From Phalacrocorax aristotelis (Eukaryota > Chordata > Aves > Suliformes > Phalacrocoracidae), in the NCBI RefSeq assembly GCF_949628215.1, contig NC_134311.1:62480205-62544204 (forward strand): a DNA stretch of 64,000 nucleotides, given 5' to 3'. Every line of letters begins with the position of its first letter. Position 1 is the first letter of the stretch. A model generated the notes under the pieces. That model saw only the letters and a list, made by a program, of their open reading frames with translations, was not told the origin of the DNA and searched no databases. The translations under genes and the position numbers were made by a program. This document shows, piece by piece, positions 39,701 to 48,006 of the stretch.

Positions 39701-42700
39701 TCCCAGCTAGTAATTCAAAAGGTTAGTGTCCTAGTAATGTCTCTTTCAAATGCATCTGCATGGCTTTTGTTATAAAAAATCTTCAGAGTTGTAAAATGGT
39801 ACATTTTACATGGACACATAATTAAAGTATTACTGAATGTATATACAGTCTTATGCCTTATAATTATGTGACCATTTGTGTATTAGGGAACATGCAGATT
39901 TATGTACTTACATATGTTTGTTTGAAGCTATGTGTGCTCTCTTGCTGATCCTTAGAGCTACTGTGCAATATATTCCCTATTGTTTCTTTTCTTAGCATAG
40001 CAGGCCTTTTTGTTTTCTTTTTAAAAAATCAAAGGGTTGGGGAAGCAAGCATCCTTTACTTCATGTATATACCATCTTGCTGCTTCCTTCTGCTTTCTGA
40101 TCTCCTGCCCGGCCCCTTTCTTCTCTTCTCACTTTCCCATATTTTCAATATCTTGCCTGGCTGCTTTGTCATCTGCTTCCACCATTTCCCTGCTGTTCAT
40201 GTTCCTTTTTATTACGTTCCTTTCATTGTGCAGTAGTAGCAATTACAGGCTGGTTTTTCCTTACTTCCAGCCTCCTCTGAGATAATCCAAACACTACCAG
40301 GACAGGAAGCAAAAAATAAGTATGCAGTCAGATGCTGCTTTTAGTGTAAACAACAAGGGAGAGCCACAGGTTCTGAAACTTTTAGAAGAACTAATTAAGA
40401 GGGTGTGTTTCAAACAGAGTAGCGCTGCAGCCAGAAGTACTTGGTAAGGTACATGAGTGTGAGGACTGGAACGGGAATTTGGAAGTGTCTCAAGGTTGAA
40501 TTTTCTCTGAAATAGACCCTTTCTTTTTGAAGAAACATAGTATCTTGTTACTGTGCAAGAAGGCAACTAACTGTGTTTGAGAACAGAGAAGCTGAGTCTA
40601 ATTTTCAGTTTTTGAATAGCCTAATAGTGCTTATTTTGGATCTCTGATATGAAGATTCAGATGTAAACTTCCAAACTGCAGAAAACAGCTTTTACATTTA
40701 CTTAGGTTCTATCAAATTGTCACCATTACAATAACCCAAAAGTATCCACAGTTTACAAAATAGCTATAATTATGGATAACTAGTGGAAGAACTGTCAGTA
40801 TTTATCACTTGCCTGTTTTCTTTCATCACAGCTCCTGTGAAGAACGTTAGAACGCTACCTAAAGATGGCAAGTTGTGGGTAAGGTGGACTGCTCCTAACA
40901 GTTACGTTCTTAAATATGTGATCGAATGGTGTCTGGTATCCAACAGCTCAGACTGCATCATAGAATGGCAGAACGAACCAGGAAATGTTCAAGGAACATA
41001 CTTAAAAGGTATTTAGCTCATAAGGCTACAAATACTTTGCAGAACACTCTGAAAGCCTAATAAGTATTCTCAAGTGAGGAACGACGTCATGCCAACCAGA
41101 ATTTGGTTGTAGGACAGGAATCTGGGATAATGCTGAGGGCTTCTCTTAGTTTGTCATGACTGTGGAAATATCTGTATATGTTTGTCATATAAAACTGTAT
41201 CTAATCTTGCATTTTGAAATTTGTATTATGTAACAACAAGGGTTTTATCTGTGTTTTGTTTTTAGTCTTCCCATCCTTGGAAACCATTAAAATAGTGAAC
41301 AGGCAGAGTTCCTTCAAAATTCTCTCATCCTTCTTCCAGTTTGCACAATGAAACTTGATCTGCTTTACAGTTCTTTTCAGATTATGATCAGTAGCTCAAA
41401 TAATTTTGGGGTTCAGTGCTGCAGACAGATAAAGGCTTTTTATTTAAAATAAAATAGAAAAAACTAGACTTTTCTGAAATCTGTTTATTAAATTTAACAT
41501 TTTATTTTTAACCATTATATTGTTCTTTTAGTTCATATTTTGGAACAGTACATCAATGAGCTCTAGGGAAAAAAAACCAGTCAGCTGCATTAGATACAAG
41601 TGCATCTAATAAAACAGCCAAAACCCAGAACCCTGTATCTGAAGTAAAGGAGAGGAATGGTGAGGAATTTGACTGTCTATGAAACAACGTTTGTTGAATT
41701 CCTTTTATTAGGTGATATAAAGCCGTTCAAGTGTTACTTGATAACTGTGTACCCTCTCTATGCTGATGGTCAGGGAAGTGGACAGTCTGTGAAGGCTTAC
41801 CTTCAGCAGGATCGTAAGTACAAAATAGTAATCTTGGAGCACATAAATTTACTTTCTTGGCTAAAAATAATGAGACTTTTGCTTTAATGTGGGCTAGGTA
41901 ATGAAAAATGGCCCTACACTTGAGGGTCATCTGACATAATTGATCTTGTCCCTTCTATTAACATCTGTTCTGCTCGTTTACAGTATACAGGAGTTAAACA
42001 GATGTCTGGCTGGCTCTTTCCCTTTTTCCAACCTTTATCAGATAATTTGGCATGAGTTTGGTATTTTATTGGTATGGTAATGTTTCTGTACTGATTTATT
42101 TTAAATTTCAAGTATGAAGCCAAGACTAATTAACTTCAGTTGAAGATTTTGCATGACCTGCTGATTCTGTTTTTCATATTTTTATTTCCTGGAGGCTTAT
42201 CTTTTAAAACATCCTTGGTGTTGTTGCTATGTTGTCTGAAAATAACGCAGATGAGTTAGTCCAGCTATTCCATTGAAGCTTTTATGCCGTAGCAATTCAC
42301 TGCTCATTAATACACTGCTTCTGCAGATGCAAGGGTGCCCAACAGAAAGTAATCTTCGTCTCCCATTACAGGTCCTTCAAAAGGACCAACTGTTCAGACA
42401 AAAAAGGTTGGAAAAGCTGAAGCTGTTTTGACATGGAACCATCTCACTGTGGATGAACAGAATGGATTTATCAGGAGTTACACCATATTTTACAAAACTA
42501 TTGATGGAAATGAAACAGGTAACAGAAAGCAGGGAAGTGCTTTGTGGCATTGAAGTATTCCATCTGTCTCCTTCCTAATACATGTTCCTGAAAAAGTAGA
42601 TATAGAATTGAGCATGGCTGTCAGTCTGTCTGATGACATAAAGGTGATGTCTGAGGCATAGCTCTCCTCCATACCAAAGAGAAGAGTCCCTAATAGGGAG

Positions 42701-45700
42701 TTCAAAACGTTAAGTCTGTGTATAACAGGGTCCTGAGTTTACTTTCTGAAAGCTGATTGCGATATTGTGCTCCCATCTTTCCATTTAAATACACGATGAG
42801 GTGGTGGTATAGCAAGATGAAGCTAGACCATTGAAGAGGTAAAGGAGTTGACTGGATTTAACTATGAAAAAGCCTTAAAAAAAAGTATTTTTCATCCTCC
42901 TGGAGCTCTAGACCAATGTGTTACTGATACAAAACAGCTTGCATTTTAGTTCAGTAGTGTGTATGACCTGCAAGCATAAGACATGGTGCTAGCACTATCA
43001 GAAGTTTTTCTTTTTTAGATTTGCTTAAATTGTAAGGGCCAGTTACTTATGCCTACCCTACTTCTTGTTATTTCCAGTTAACCATGTTTTTCTAGTTAGT
43101 AACTAGCTATTTCTAGTTAGCCATGTATTCTGCTTATTAGAGACCTTTAAGCCTCAACTTTACTACTAGTTTAGTGAGGCTACATTCTGGGAAGAAAAAA
43201 AAAAACACACAGGAAACTAACATGTAAAATATCATCAAGAAAGAGACTAAATTCAAACACTTGGACAGAAACAAACAAATCTTAGCACTTCTTGTATAAA
43301 TATGTAGTCTTTCTGTCTTGTGTTCTCCATACAGCCATGTATTCTACTGAAACTATTTTGCCCATCTCAAGACATGATGTCCTAATACTACCATGTTTGT
43401 GGAGATCTAATAAATTGTACAGAAAACTAGTATAAATTTTTTCTTCTCTTCAGCTGTGACAGTGGATCCTTCAAAGACAGAGTATACCCTTTCTTCTCTA
43501 ACAAGTGACACACTGTATACTGTGCGGATGATGGCATACACAGATGAAGGAGGCAGGAGTGGTCCTGATTTTACCTTTACTACACAAAAATTTGGTAAGG
43601 AAGAGTGGCGCAATTAGTAGAAGTAGGAAGTAATGTTGCAACAGCATTACAAGGGTCTGTGCAAGATCTGATAGGAGGGGAAGGTGATTTGATTTTAAAA
43701 AGTTACAGTCACAGTCATACTGACAAGGTGTGTGATATCCAGGTAGCCTACCTAGTACTCAGTCACAAAGAGTTAGTTTAGTCAGGGTTTCTTCTGATTG
43801 TACAGAGGACAAGCTATCCTCTGCAGGTCTCCTGGATTGCTCTTTTATGTTGGCAAACATGCTGGTTTTGGATGTGTTTCGTGTATACTTCAAGTTATAG
43901 TATTCTTTTGCCCCTGGTTTGTGTGAATCATGAGGGTTTACTCAGTGCCCTTGTCTTTTCTGGTGGCTGATGGCTCCTACCCTGGTCTTAAAGGGTCCAG
44001 AGCCTTTGTTGTAATCTGAAGGTACTCTGGCCTTTTTTATCCTGATACGGGTGTCCTGAGAAGCTGCAGAGGTGTGCTGGGATCTTGATCTGCTAATCTA
44101 GGTGCCAGACATCACATGACATTCTTACAAACCTTCCTCAGGTTCTTAATTCTCATTCATATCACTATTAAAGTTTGCTACAGTTCTCTACAGAGACTCA
44201 TTTTGAAGAGTTAAATTTATTGTGTGTTCAGCTTTAGAGAGGGCTTCCTATTTGTAATGGTAAGAGCAACAACATTAACTGAACTTAGTTGTGAAGAGCA
44301 CTTCTTTAGATTTATCAGATTTTTATATCAGGGCGGGGGGGGGTTCTGTACGGTGTTGCTCTTCCCTAAGCAGTCTGTAAGGTTTACTTAAGAATGTGTA
44401 TAACATTGCAGGGAATACATAATAATGGTGCAACCTTAAGTGTTGGCAGGCAGAGGATATTTTCTTATACAGAATAAACTACTGGGCGACTAGTGACTTT
44501 GCTTACGTTATTTATTTGACCAGGATGTTGTTATGGCAGCTGAAACACCTGGTCCACAGATGAACTCACACAGATGTTACTGTCATATCTGCCCAAACTG
44601 TACAATTACTTGCTCTGTGTATTAGAGCTTTTAGAGCAGCCTGTGGTTTTTTGTTGATGCAAAGCATTAGATTGTTGGGACAGAGCTTTTCATGTTTTCA
44701 CCAACAGCTCTTTTCCTTTGGTGAAAAGGTTCTTCTGAAGGTAAAGCTTAAGACTGAGCACTGCAGCTGTGTTCAGTTTCAGATTCTGCCTGTCCCATTG
44801 GGAAACGTATGCTGCTGCTGAGTTCCTTAAATGCCAAAGTGGGCTATAACTACTTCTCTTCATTTTCTTCAGGGAAAGGAGAAATCGAAGCCATAGTGGT
44901 ACCTGTCTGTCTAGCGTTCCTGTTGATTGTGCTCCTTGGAGTTTTGTTTTGCTTCAACAAACGTGACTTGTAAGTATAAATGAAGTTTTTTCCCTTAAGC
45001 TTCTGGTATTTCTGGGCATAACAGAGAGACAAAATAATTCAATACAAACAACTAAATATTCTGCAGGTAGATCAAAAGAAGGTAAACCACAAATAAATTT
45101 ATGATAAACATTTTTGTGTTTTCCTTGAGAAATCAGGGCCTCTTCTGATACTAATTTCTTACTGTTAACAATTAGCACACAAACTATATGTTCCATGACT
45201 CGGTCCTGTAAGGAAATGCTTGCTTTCTTGCTAGAGTTGGTCACAATTAGGTTTGTTAGGTTTTGATCAGGATATACTGTCTGTGTTGTTTTCTTAGTCA
45301 TCATGTGAGAGTGGAATGATGGTCCCCAGTTTGTGAAGCACACACAGAACCTGATTCCTGGCTGTACTTGAGCTATTTAATCACAGTGTTGCCAAACTTT
45401 AAGCTTTACAGCTAATAAAATCAGGCGTCTTATTTTTCTACCTTGCATAACCTCAATCAAACTGCCTATTTACTATCTGCTGGGAAACATCCTGCCTCCT
45501 CTTGCTCTCTCTAACCCAGAGCTGTCCGTGGCTTTAGCTAAGAGCTTGTTGCTGAAGTGTTTTCCCTGGGAAGTAGCACCTCTCCCATGTCCCAGTCAAC
45601 TATCTTTCCTTTTTAATTAAAGACAGCATTTTGTGCCCTTTTCTTTCTGACCTACCTACTGCTACTAAAATCAGTTCTTAATGGAAGTCACTTGAAAAGC

Positions 45701-48006
45701 CCATCTTCCAGTGTTCTTCAGAGTCCTCCAACAGAGGATCTGTGGTTGGAGCCTGTTCTAAAGAGTAGGATAGTTGCATCAGTTTCAAAGCTAGTTTGGT
45801 TGGGGGTGATTTATATACAGAAACATCTATTGTTACAGAACAGTTATTACATTCTTAAACTTAAGGGTTCAGAGTTACAAAAGACCAAGCAAATTTTCTT
45901 AAAATATTTTCAGTTTATTTTTAGCTGTGAAGTTGGCTTAGATTTTGACAGTGGTGATACTGACTTATCTTAAAGAAGCCACAGTGTAACTTTATACTGG
46001 CATGCATCATAGACTTTACCTAAATAACTGCTCTGTAGATTCTAGAGTGCTATAAATTTGAAAATCCCTCACTAACTGTTACCATTTGTTGGTTTGCCTT
46101 ATGCTGGATGACTACATCTAACGTGTGGAGGAGTTATAGATGCAGTGCTGTGTTTTGCTAAGTAGTACAGCTTCCTACAAAGATGTAAAGAGTGCAGGAA
46201 GCACTCCTATTTGGAAATAAACTCTTGCAAAATTGCTGCGTAGGGGAGCGGTTTTCTGCATTATGCAGTGCTTGATATCAACATAGGAATCTGGGGAGTG
46301 CATCTTGTAATTTTAGTCTGTTTTTAATCCTCTACAGAATTAAAAAGCATATCTGGCCTATTGTCCCTGATCCATCCAAGAGTAACATTGCTCAGTGGTC
46401 TCCTCAAGTTCCAGCTAAGGTAATACTCATCTTTCTGTATCCTGTATCTTCCTGGTCCATGAGGTTTCAAATAAACTAAGCAGTGAGAGTTGTCTGTCTT
46501 CTAGCACGCACAGATTTCAAGGAAAAATACCTGATGTTAAGTTTCATGACATTGTGATGCAATATGGTTAGAAGATTTTATTGTACCTGTAGATTCAGCG
46601 TTAGAAATACATTGTCCTTAGCACAAGTTCACAGCATAAAGCAGGCTTTAACATTGTAAATTATATTGAGTTTACTAGTTGGAAGGGTCAAGTCCTAATT
46701 ATTTTAGTCATTCATGGGAAATCAAGATTAAACAGAATTCATAATTCCCATTATTAAAACCCTGAAGTGACTTGTTTGTGCAGATAAGTCATGCATGAGA
46801 GAGGAAGCTCTAAGAGTTCCCCTTGGATGAGGAGATGGCCACAAAATTTATGCTCCATGTGGGGTCAATGACACAGCAAATTCTGTTCAATAAACTGTGG
46901 CTAACTTCTATGAAGAAGTACTGTGATGTTGAACACATTATTGGAAGTAATGTATGTATGGAACCAACATAGAGTAGAGTGTACCTGTGCTGCAGAGCAA
47001 ATGGTTCTATGTTTATGGTTCTTACAAAAAAATTAAAATTAGAGCAAAGCTTTCATATCCACTATGGTTTTAGAATAGCTGCATAATTAAGACTTTATAT
47101 TGGAAACAAAGCTACGTCCTTCATTTTGTAACAGATACTTTTGAGATATTTCCAGACTTAATAAGAAGAAAACTTATATAAAGAAACTCAAAACAATTAC
47201 AGAATAAGAATTCAGGTATTTAATGGGTGTTATGATTTTTAACATAACCTTCCTCTTAGGCAACATCCATCTCTTTCTTTCAGCATAACTTTAGTTCCAA
47301 AGATCAGATGTACCCAGAAGGCAGCTTTACAGATGTAAGCGTCGTAGAGATAGAAGCTGATGACAAGAAGTCTTTTTCAGAACAAGATCTAAAACCCTTT
47401 GACTTGCTTAAAAAGGAAAAAAGTACTTCAGAAGGGCACAGCAGTGGTATTGGAGGATCCTCGTGCATGTCTTCTCCTAGGCAAAGTGTTTCTGACAGTG
47501 ACGAAGGTGAAACTACACAAAACACTTCAAGCACTGTACAGTATTCAACTGTAGTACTTAATGGCTACAGAGACCAAACACCTGTACAAGTCTTTTCAAG
47601 GTCTGAGTCAACTCAGCCACTGCTAGATTCAGAAGAGAGATCAGAGGATCATGCTGGAGGAGGTGACAGTACAACACAGAGGCAGCAGTATTTCAAACAA
47701 AATGGTGGTCAGGATGAAACCAACACAGATGGGCCATGCTTTGAAAGAAGAAAGCAAACTACTGCTAACGAGGGGGATCTTGTTGGATTTGCACAGCTGC
47801 AGATGTCAGGTCAAAGTTCACAGCCATTGGGCCTTGGGCTGGAAAAAAATACACAAGAACCAGCTCTATCAGATGTTTTGCAGTCAAGTACTGAAGGACA
47901 AACTGTGAGACCTGAAGCAGTGGAAGGAAATCCATCATCAGCTGATGAAATGCCAAAAAGTTACCTCCCGCAGACTGTGAGACAAGGGGGCTATATGCCT
48001 CAGTGA
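24726..48006 (+). CDS. IL6ST, interleukin-6 receptor subunit beta (gp130), spliced CDS of 15 coding exons
   Basis: gp130 is the shared type I cytokine receptor that pairs with IL-6R, LIFR, OSMR and IL-11R and signals through JAK1/JAK2/TYK2, STAT3, and SHP2-MAPK at the plasma membrane. The joined exons give 2,751 nt, 916 residues plus stop; human gp130 is 918. Order: signal peptide 1-22; Ig-like D1 about 24-124; cytokine-receptor module D2-D3 about 125-326 with four paired cysteines and WSDWS at 312-316; fibronectin III D4-D6 about 327-616; transmembrane helix about 623-644; box 1 (WPIVPDP) at 655-661; box 2 around 694-701; dileucine endocytosis motif at 789-790; YSTV at Tyr763 (SHP2/SOCS3); YxxQ at Tyr771, 812, 903 and 913 (STAT3). 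Every junction is AG/GT and phase-consistent, and no frameshift or internal stop is present. The start at 24726 is conventional; an in-frame ATG in exon 1 is an alternative. Confidence 0.97.
24793..25918 (+). other. IL6ST intron 2
   Basis: AT-rich, about 1.1 kb. No repeat or gene is recognised. Confidence 0.6.
25919..26224 (+). CDS. IL6ST exon 3: Ig-like domain D1
   Basis: A 306 nt phase 1-1 exon encoding the N-terminal Ig-like domain that contacts the neighbouring cytokine in the hexameric IL-6 complex. Cysteines in the SCGHI, ALCIL, ESCLD and LTCNIL contexts match the gp130 pattern, and there are four N-glycosylation sequons (NFT, NES, NRT, NDT). Acceptor TTTCAG, donor T|GTAAGT. Confidence 0.96.
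26225..28060 (+). other. IL6ST intron 3
   Basis: About 1.8 kb of unique-looking sequence. Short minus-strand open frames (27116-27361, 27499-27786) have no recognisable content. Confidence 0.6.
28061..28193 (+). CDS. IL6ST exon 4: first half of D2
   Basis: Acceptor TTCTGTACAG before 28061, donor GATG|GTAAGT after 28193. It encodes the [10 protein letters not shown] start of the cytokine-binding module and the C-x-W cysteine (NCTW). Two sequons (NLS, NCT) are present. Confidence 0.96.
28478..28575 (+). mobile_element. CR1 3' tail fragment
   Basis: A short 5'-truncated CR1 copy: the segment from about 28500 reads like the CR1 terminal block (…TTGATGATCCTGTGGGTACTTTCCAGCTCAGG…) and ends with ATTCTATGATTCTAAT. 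It lies in IL6ST intron 4. Confidence 0.75.
28640..28735 (+). mobile_element. Second CR1 3' tail fragment
   Basis: It reads TGCAGGAGGGTCAGACTAG, then TCACTTCCAACTC and ATTCTATGTTTCTA, the typical CR1 3' end. It is in the same orientation as, and only about 65 bp beyond, the preceding fragment, implying two independent insertions. Confidence 0.75.
29511..29671 (+). CDS. IL6ST exon 5: second half of D2
   Basis: Acceptor TTTTATTTAG, donor ATTG|GTAACT. It contributes the second cysteine pair (FPDC and NNSC) and the conserved [16 protein letters not shown] strand region. Confidence 0.96.
30017..30168 (+). CDS. IL6ST exon 6: first half of D3
   Basis: Acceptor TTCTTCTCTTCTAG, donor GCAG|GTAATA. 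It encodes the start of the second cytokine-receptor fibronectin domain (PHNLSVN), the main site II cytokine contact. The intron before it is only 345 bp. Confidence 0.96.
30169..32658 (+). other. IL6ST intron 6
   Basis: About 2.5 kb. Its central third is the CR1 insertion at 30552-31282; the remainder is AT-rich with no recognised feature. Confidence 0.65.
30552..31282 (+). mobile_element. CR1 LINE 3' fragment (C-terminal ORF2 plus tail)
   Basis: The + strand carries the CR1 post-RT region: a frame around 30555-30850 with the ECC/VQFW-type block, then an open frame 30851-31093 encoding the conserved segment from [17 protein letters not shown] to [13 protein letters not shown], then 31074-31262 in another frame. 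It ends with CCAACCTAAATAGTTTTATG near 31282. Stops at 30670 and 30808 and a frameshift near 31080 make it non-functional. It was inserted in the sense orientation inside IL6ST intron 6. Confidence 0.92.
32659..32818 (+). CDS. IL6ST exon 7: second half of D3 with WSDWS
   Basis: Acceptor TTCTATTTACAG, donor GACA|GTAAGT. It carries the [17 protein letters not shown] segment and the WSxWS signature as WSDWS (residues 312-316), needed for folding of class I cytokine receptors. Confidence 0.97.
36128..36660 (-). other. Unrecognised minus-strand open frame, possible retroelement or retrocopy remnant
   Basis: On the minus strand an uninterrupted frame of about 175 codons runs from just after a stop near 36662 to a TAA at 36128. 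Composition looks coding-like: rich in K, E, R, Q and S, with tryptophans, and a charged segment [20 protein letters not shown] followed later by [15 protein letters not shown]. The sense strand is A-rich, as in many retroelement ORFs. Before the upstream stop the same frame continues to look coherent (for example [15 protein letters not shown]). There is no splice-acceptor/donor pair I trust, no poly(A) directly after the stop, and I do not recognise the family. Chance cannot be excluded in 64 kb. Confidence 0.3.
37544..37603. repeat. Tandem duplication, 36 bp period
   Basis: The 24 bp block beginning TACTTTATGCACATAGATTG is present at 37544-37567 and 37580-37603 without mismatch, separated by a short AT-rich linker. 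Confidence 0.85.
38217..38299 (+). CDS. IL6ST exon 8: start of D4
   Basis: An 83 nt exon with acceptor TTTCATCAG and donor GAAG|GTAAAG. It begins the first of three membrane-proximal fibronectin III domains (KPSKGPPVW). Confidence 0.94.
38300..39501 (+). other. IL6ST intron 8 with minus-strand frame remnants
   Basis: About 1.2 kb. On the minus strand, two adjacent open frames (38820-38635 and 38680-38459) join by one frameshift near 38670 into roughly 120 codons of plausible protein-like sequence. They may be a decayed retrocopy, but the parent is not recognised. Confidence 0.4.
39502..39721 (+). CDS. IL6ST exon 9: remainder of D4
   Basis: Acceptor TTTCTAACAG, donor AAAG|GTTAGT. It encodes residues about 355-427 with sequons NTT, NLT and NGT. 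Reading into the intron gives GGT TAG, an immediate stop one codon past the junction. Confidence 0.95.
40832..41008 (+). CDS. IL6ST exon 10: first half of D5
   Basis: Acceptor TTTCATCACAG. The donor AAAG|GTATTT is weaker than the others in this gene. It encodes the [18 protein letters not shown] strand region and two cysteines (EWCLVS, SDCI). Intron read-through again stops almost at once (GGT ATT TAG). Confidence 0.94.
41712..41813 (+). CDS. IL6ST exon 11: second half of D5
   Basis: A 102 nt exon with acceptor TTTTATTAG and donor GATC|GTAAGT. It includes the conserved KCYLIT and YADGQGS loops. Confidence 0.94.
42372..42518 (+). CDS. IL6ST exon 12: first half of D6
   Basis: Acceptor TCCCATTACAG, donor ACAG|GTAACA. 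It encodes [19 protein letters not shown] and the strand ending [12 protein letters not shown]. The NET sequon is split at the exon 12/13 junction. Confidence 0.95.
43454..43594 (+). CDS. IL6ST exon 13: second half of D6
   Basis: Acceptor TTCTTCTCTTCAG, donor TTTG|GTAAGG. It completes the last extracellular domain ([18 protein letters not shown], then [16 protein letters not shown]), nearly identical to the mammalian protein. Confidence 0.96.
44873..44969 (+). CDS. IL6ST exon 14: transmembrane helix
   Basis: Acceptor CATTTTCTTCAG, donor ACTT|GTAAGT. It encodes the juxtamembrane stalk, about 22 hydrophobic residues (623-644) and the NKRD stop-transfer sequence. Confidence 0.96.
46338..46419 (+). 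CDS. IL6ST exon 15: box 1
   Basis: Acceptor CCTCTACAG, donor TAAG|GTAATA. It encodes the proline-rich box 1 ([19 protein letters not shown]) that docks JAK kinases immediately inside the membrane. Confidence 0.96.
47284..48006 (+). CDS. IL6ST exon 16: box 2, cytoplasmic tail, stop
   Basis: Acceptor TCTTTCTTTCAG; TGA at 48004-48006. It encodes residues 677-916: box 2 (VSVVEIEA), a serine-rich patch ([12 protein letters not shown]) that precedes the dileucine endocytosis motif ([10 protein letters not shown]), and all five signalling tyrosines. YSTV begins at 47542, and the protein ends in GYMPQ. Between Tyr812 and Tyr903 the sequence is poorly conserved compared with mammals, while both flanking motif blocks are kept. 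Confidence 0.97.
   Translation, partial: HNFSSKDQMYPEGSFTDVSVVEIEADDKKSFSEQDLKPFDLLKKEKSTSEGHSSGIGGSSCMSSPRQSVSDSDEGETTQNTSSTVQYSTVVLNGYRDQTPVQVFSRSESTQPLLDSEERSEDHAGGGDSTTQRQQYFKQNGGQDETNTDGPCFERRKQTTANEGDLVGFAQLQMSGQSSQPLGLGLEKNTQEPALSDVLQSSTEGQTVRPEAVEGNPSSADEMPKSYLPQTVRQGGYMPQ

Larger units (their letters stand above)
39722..47283 (+). other. IL6ST introns 9-15
   Basis: Introns: 39722-40831, 41009-41711, 41814-42371, 42519-43453, 43595-44872, 44970-46337 and 46420-47283. None contains a recognised repeat or gene. Intron 9 has an ATTAAA at 39821-39826, 100 bp after exon 9, which could serve a truncated transcript. A G-run lies at 44333-44343 in intron 13. Confidence 0.6.

Noticed and set aside
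47304-47956. Minus-strand and alternate plus-strand frames over the last IL6ST exon
   Set aside because: Shadows of the gp130 cytoplasmic-tail coding sequence.
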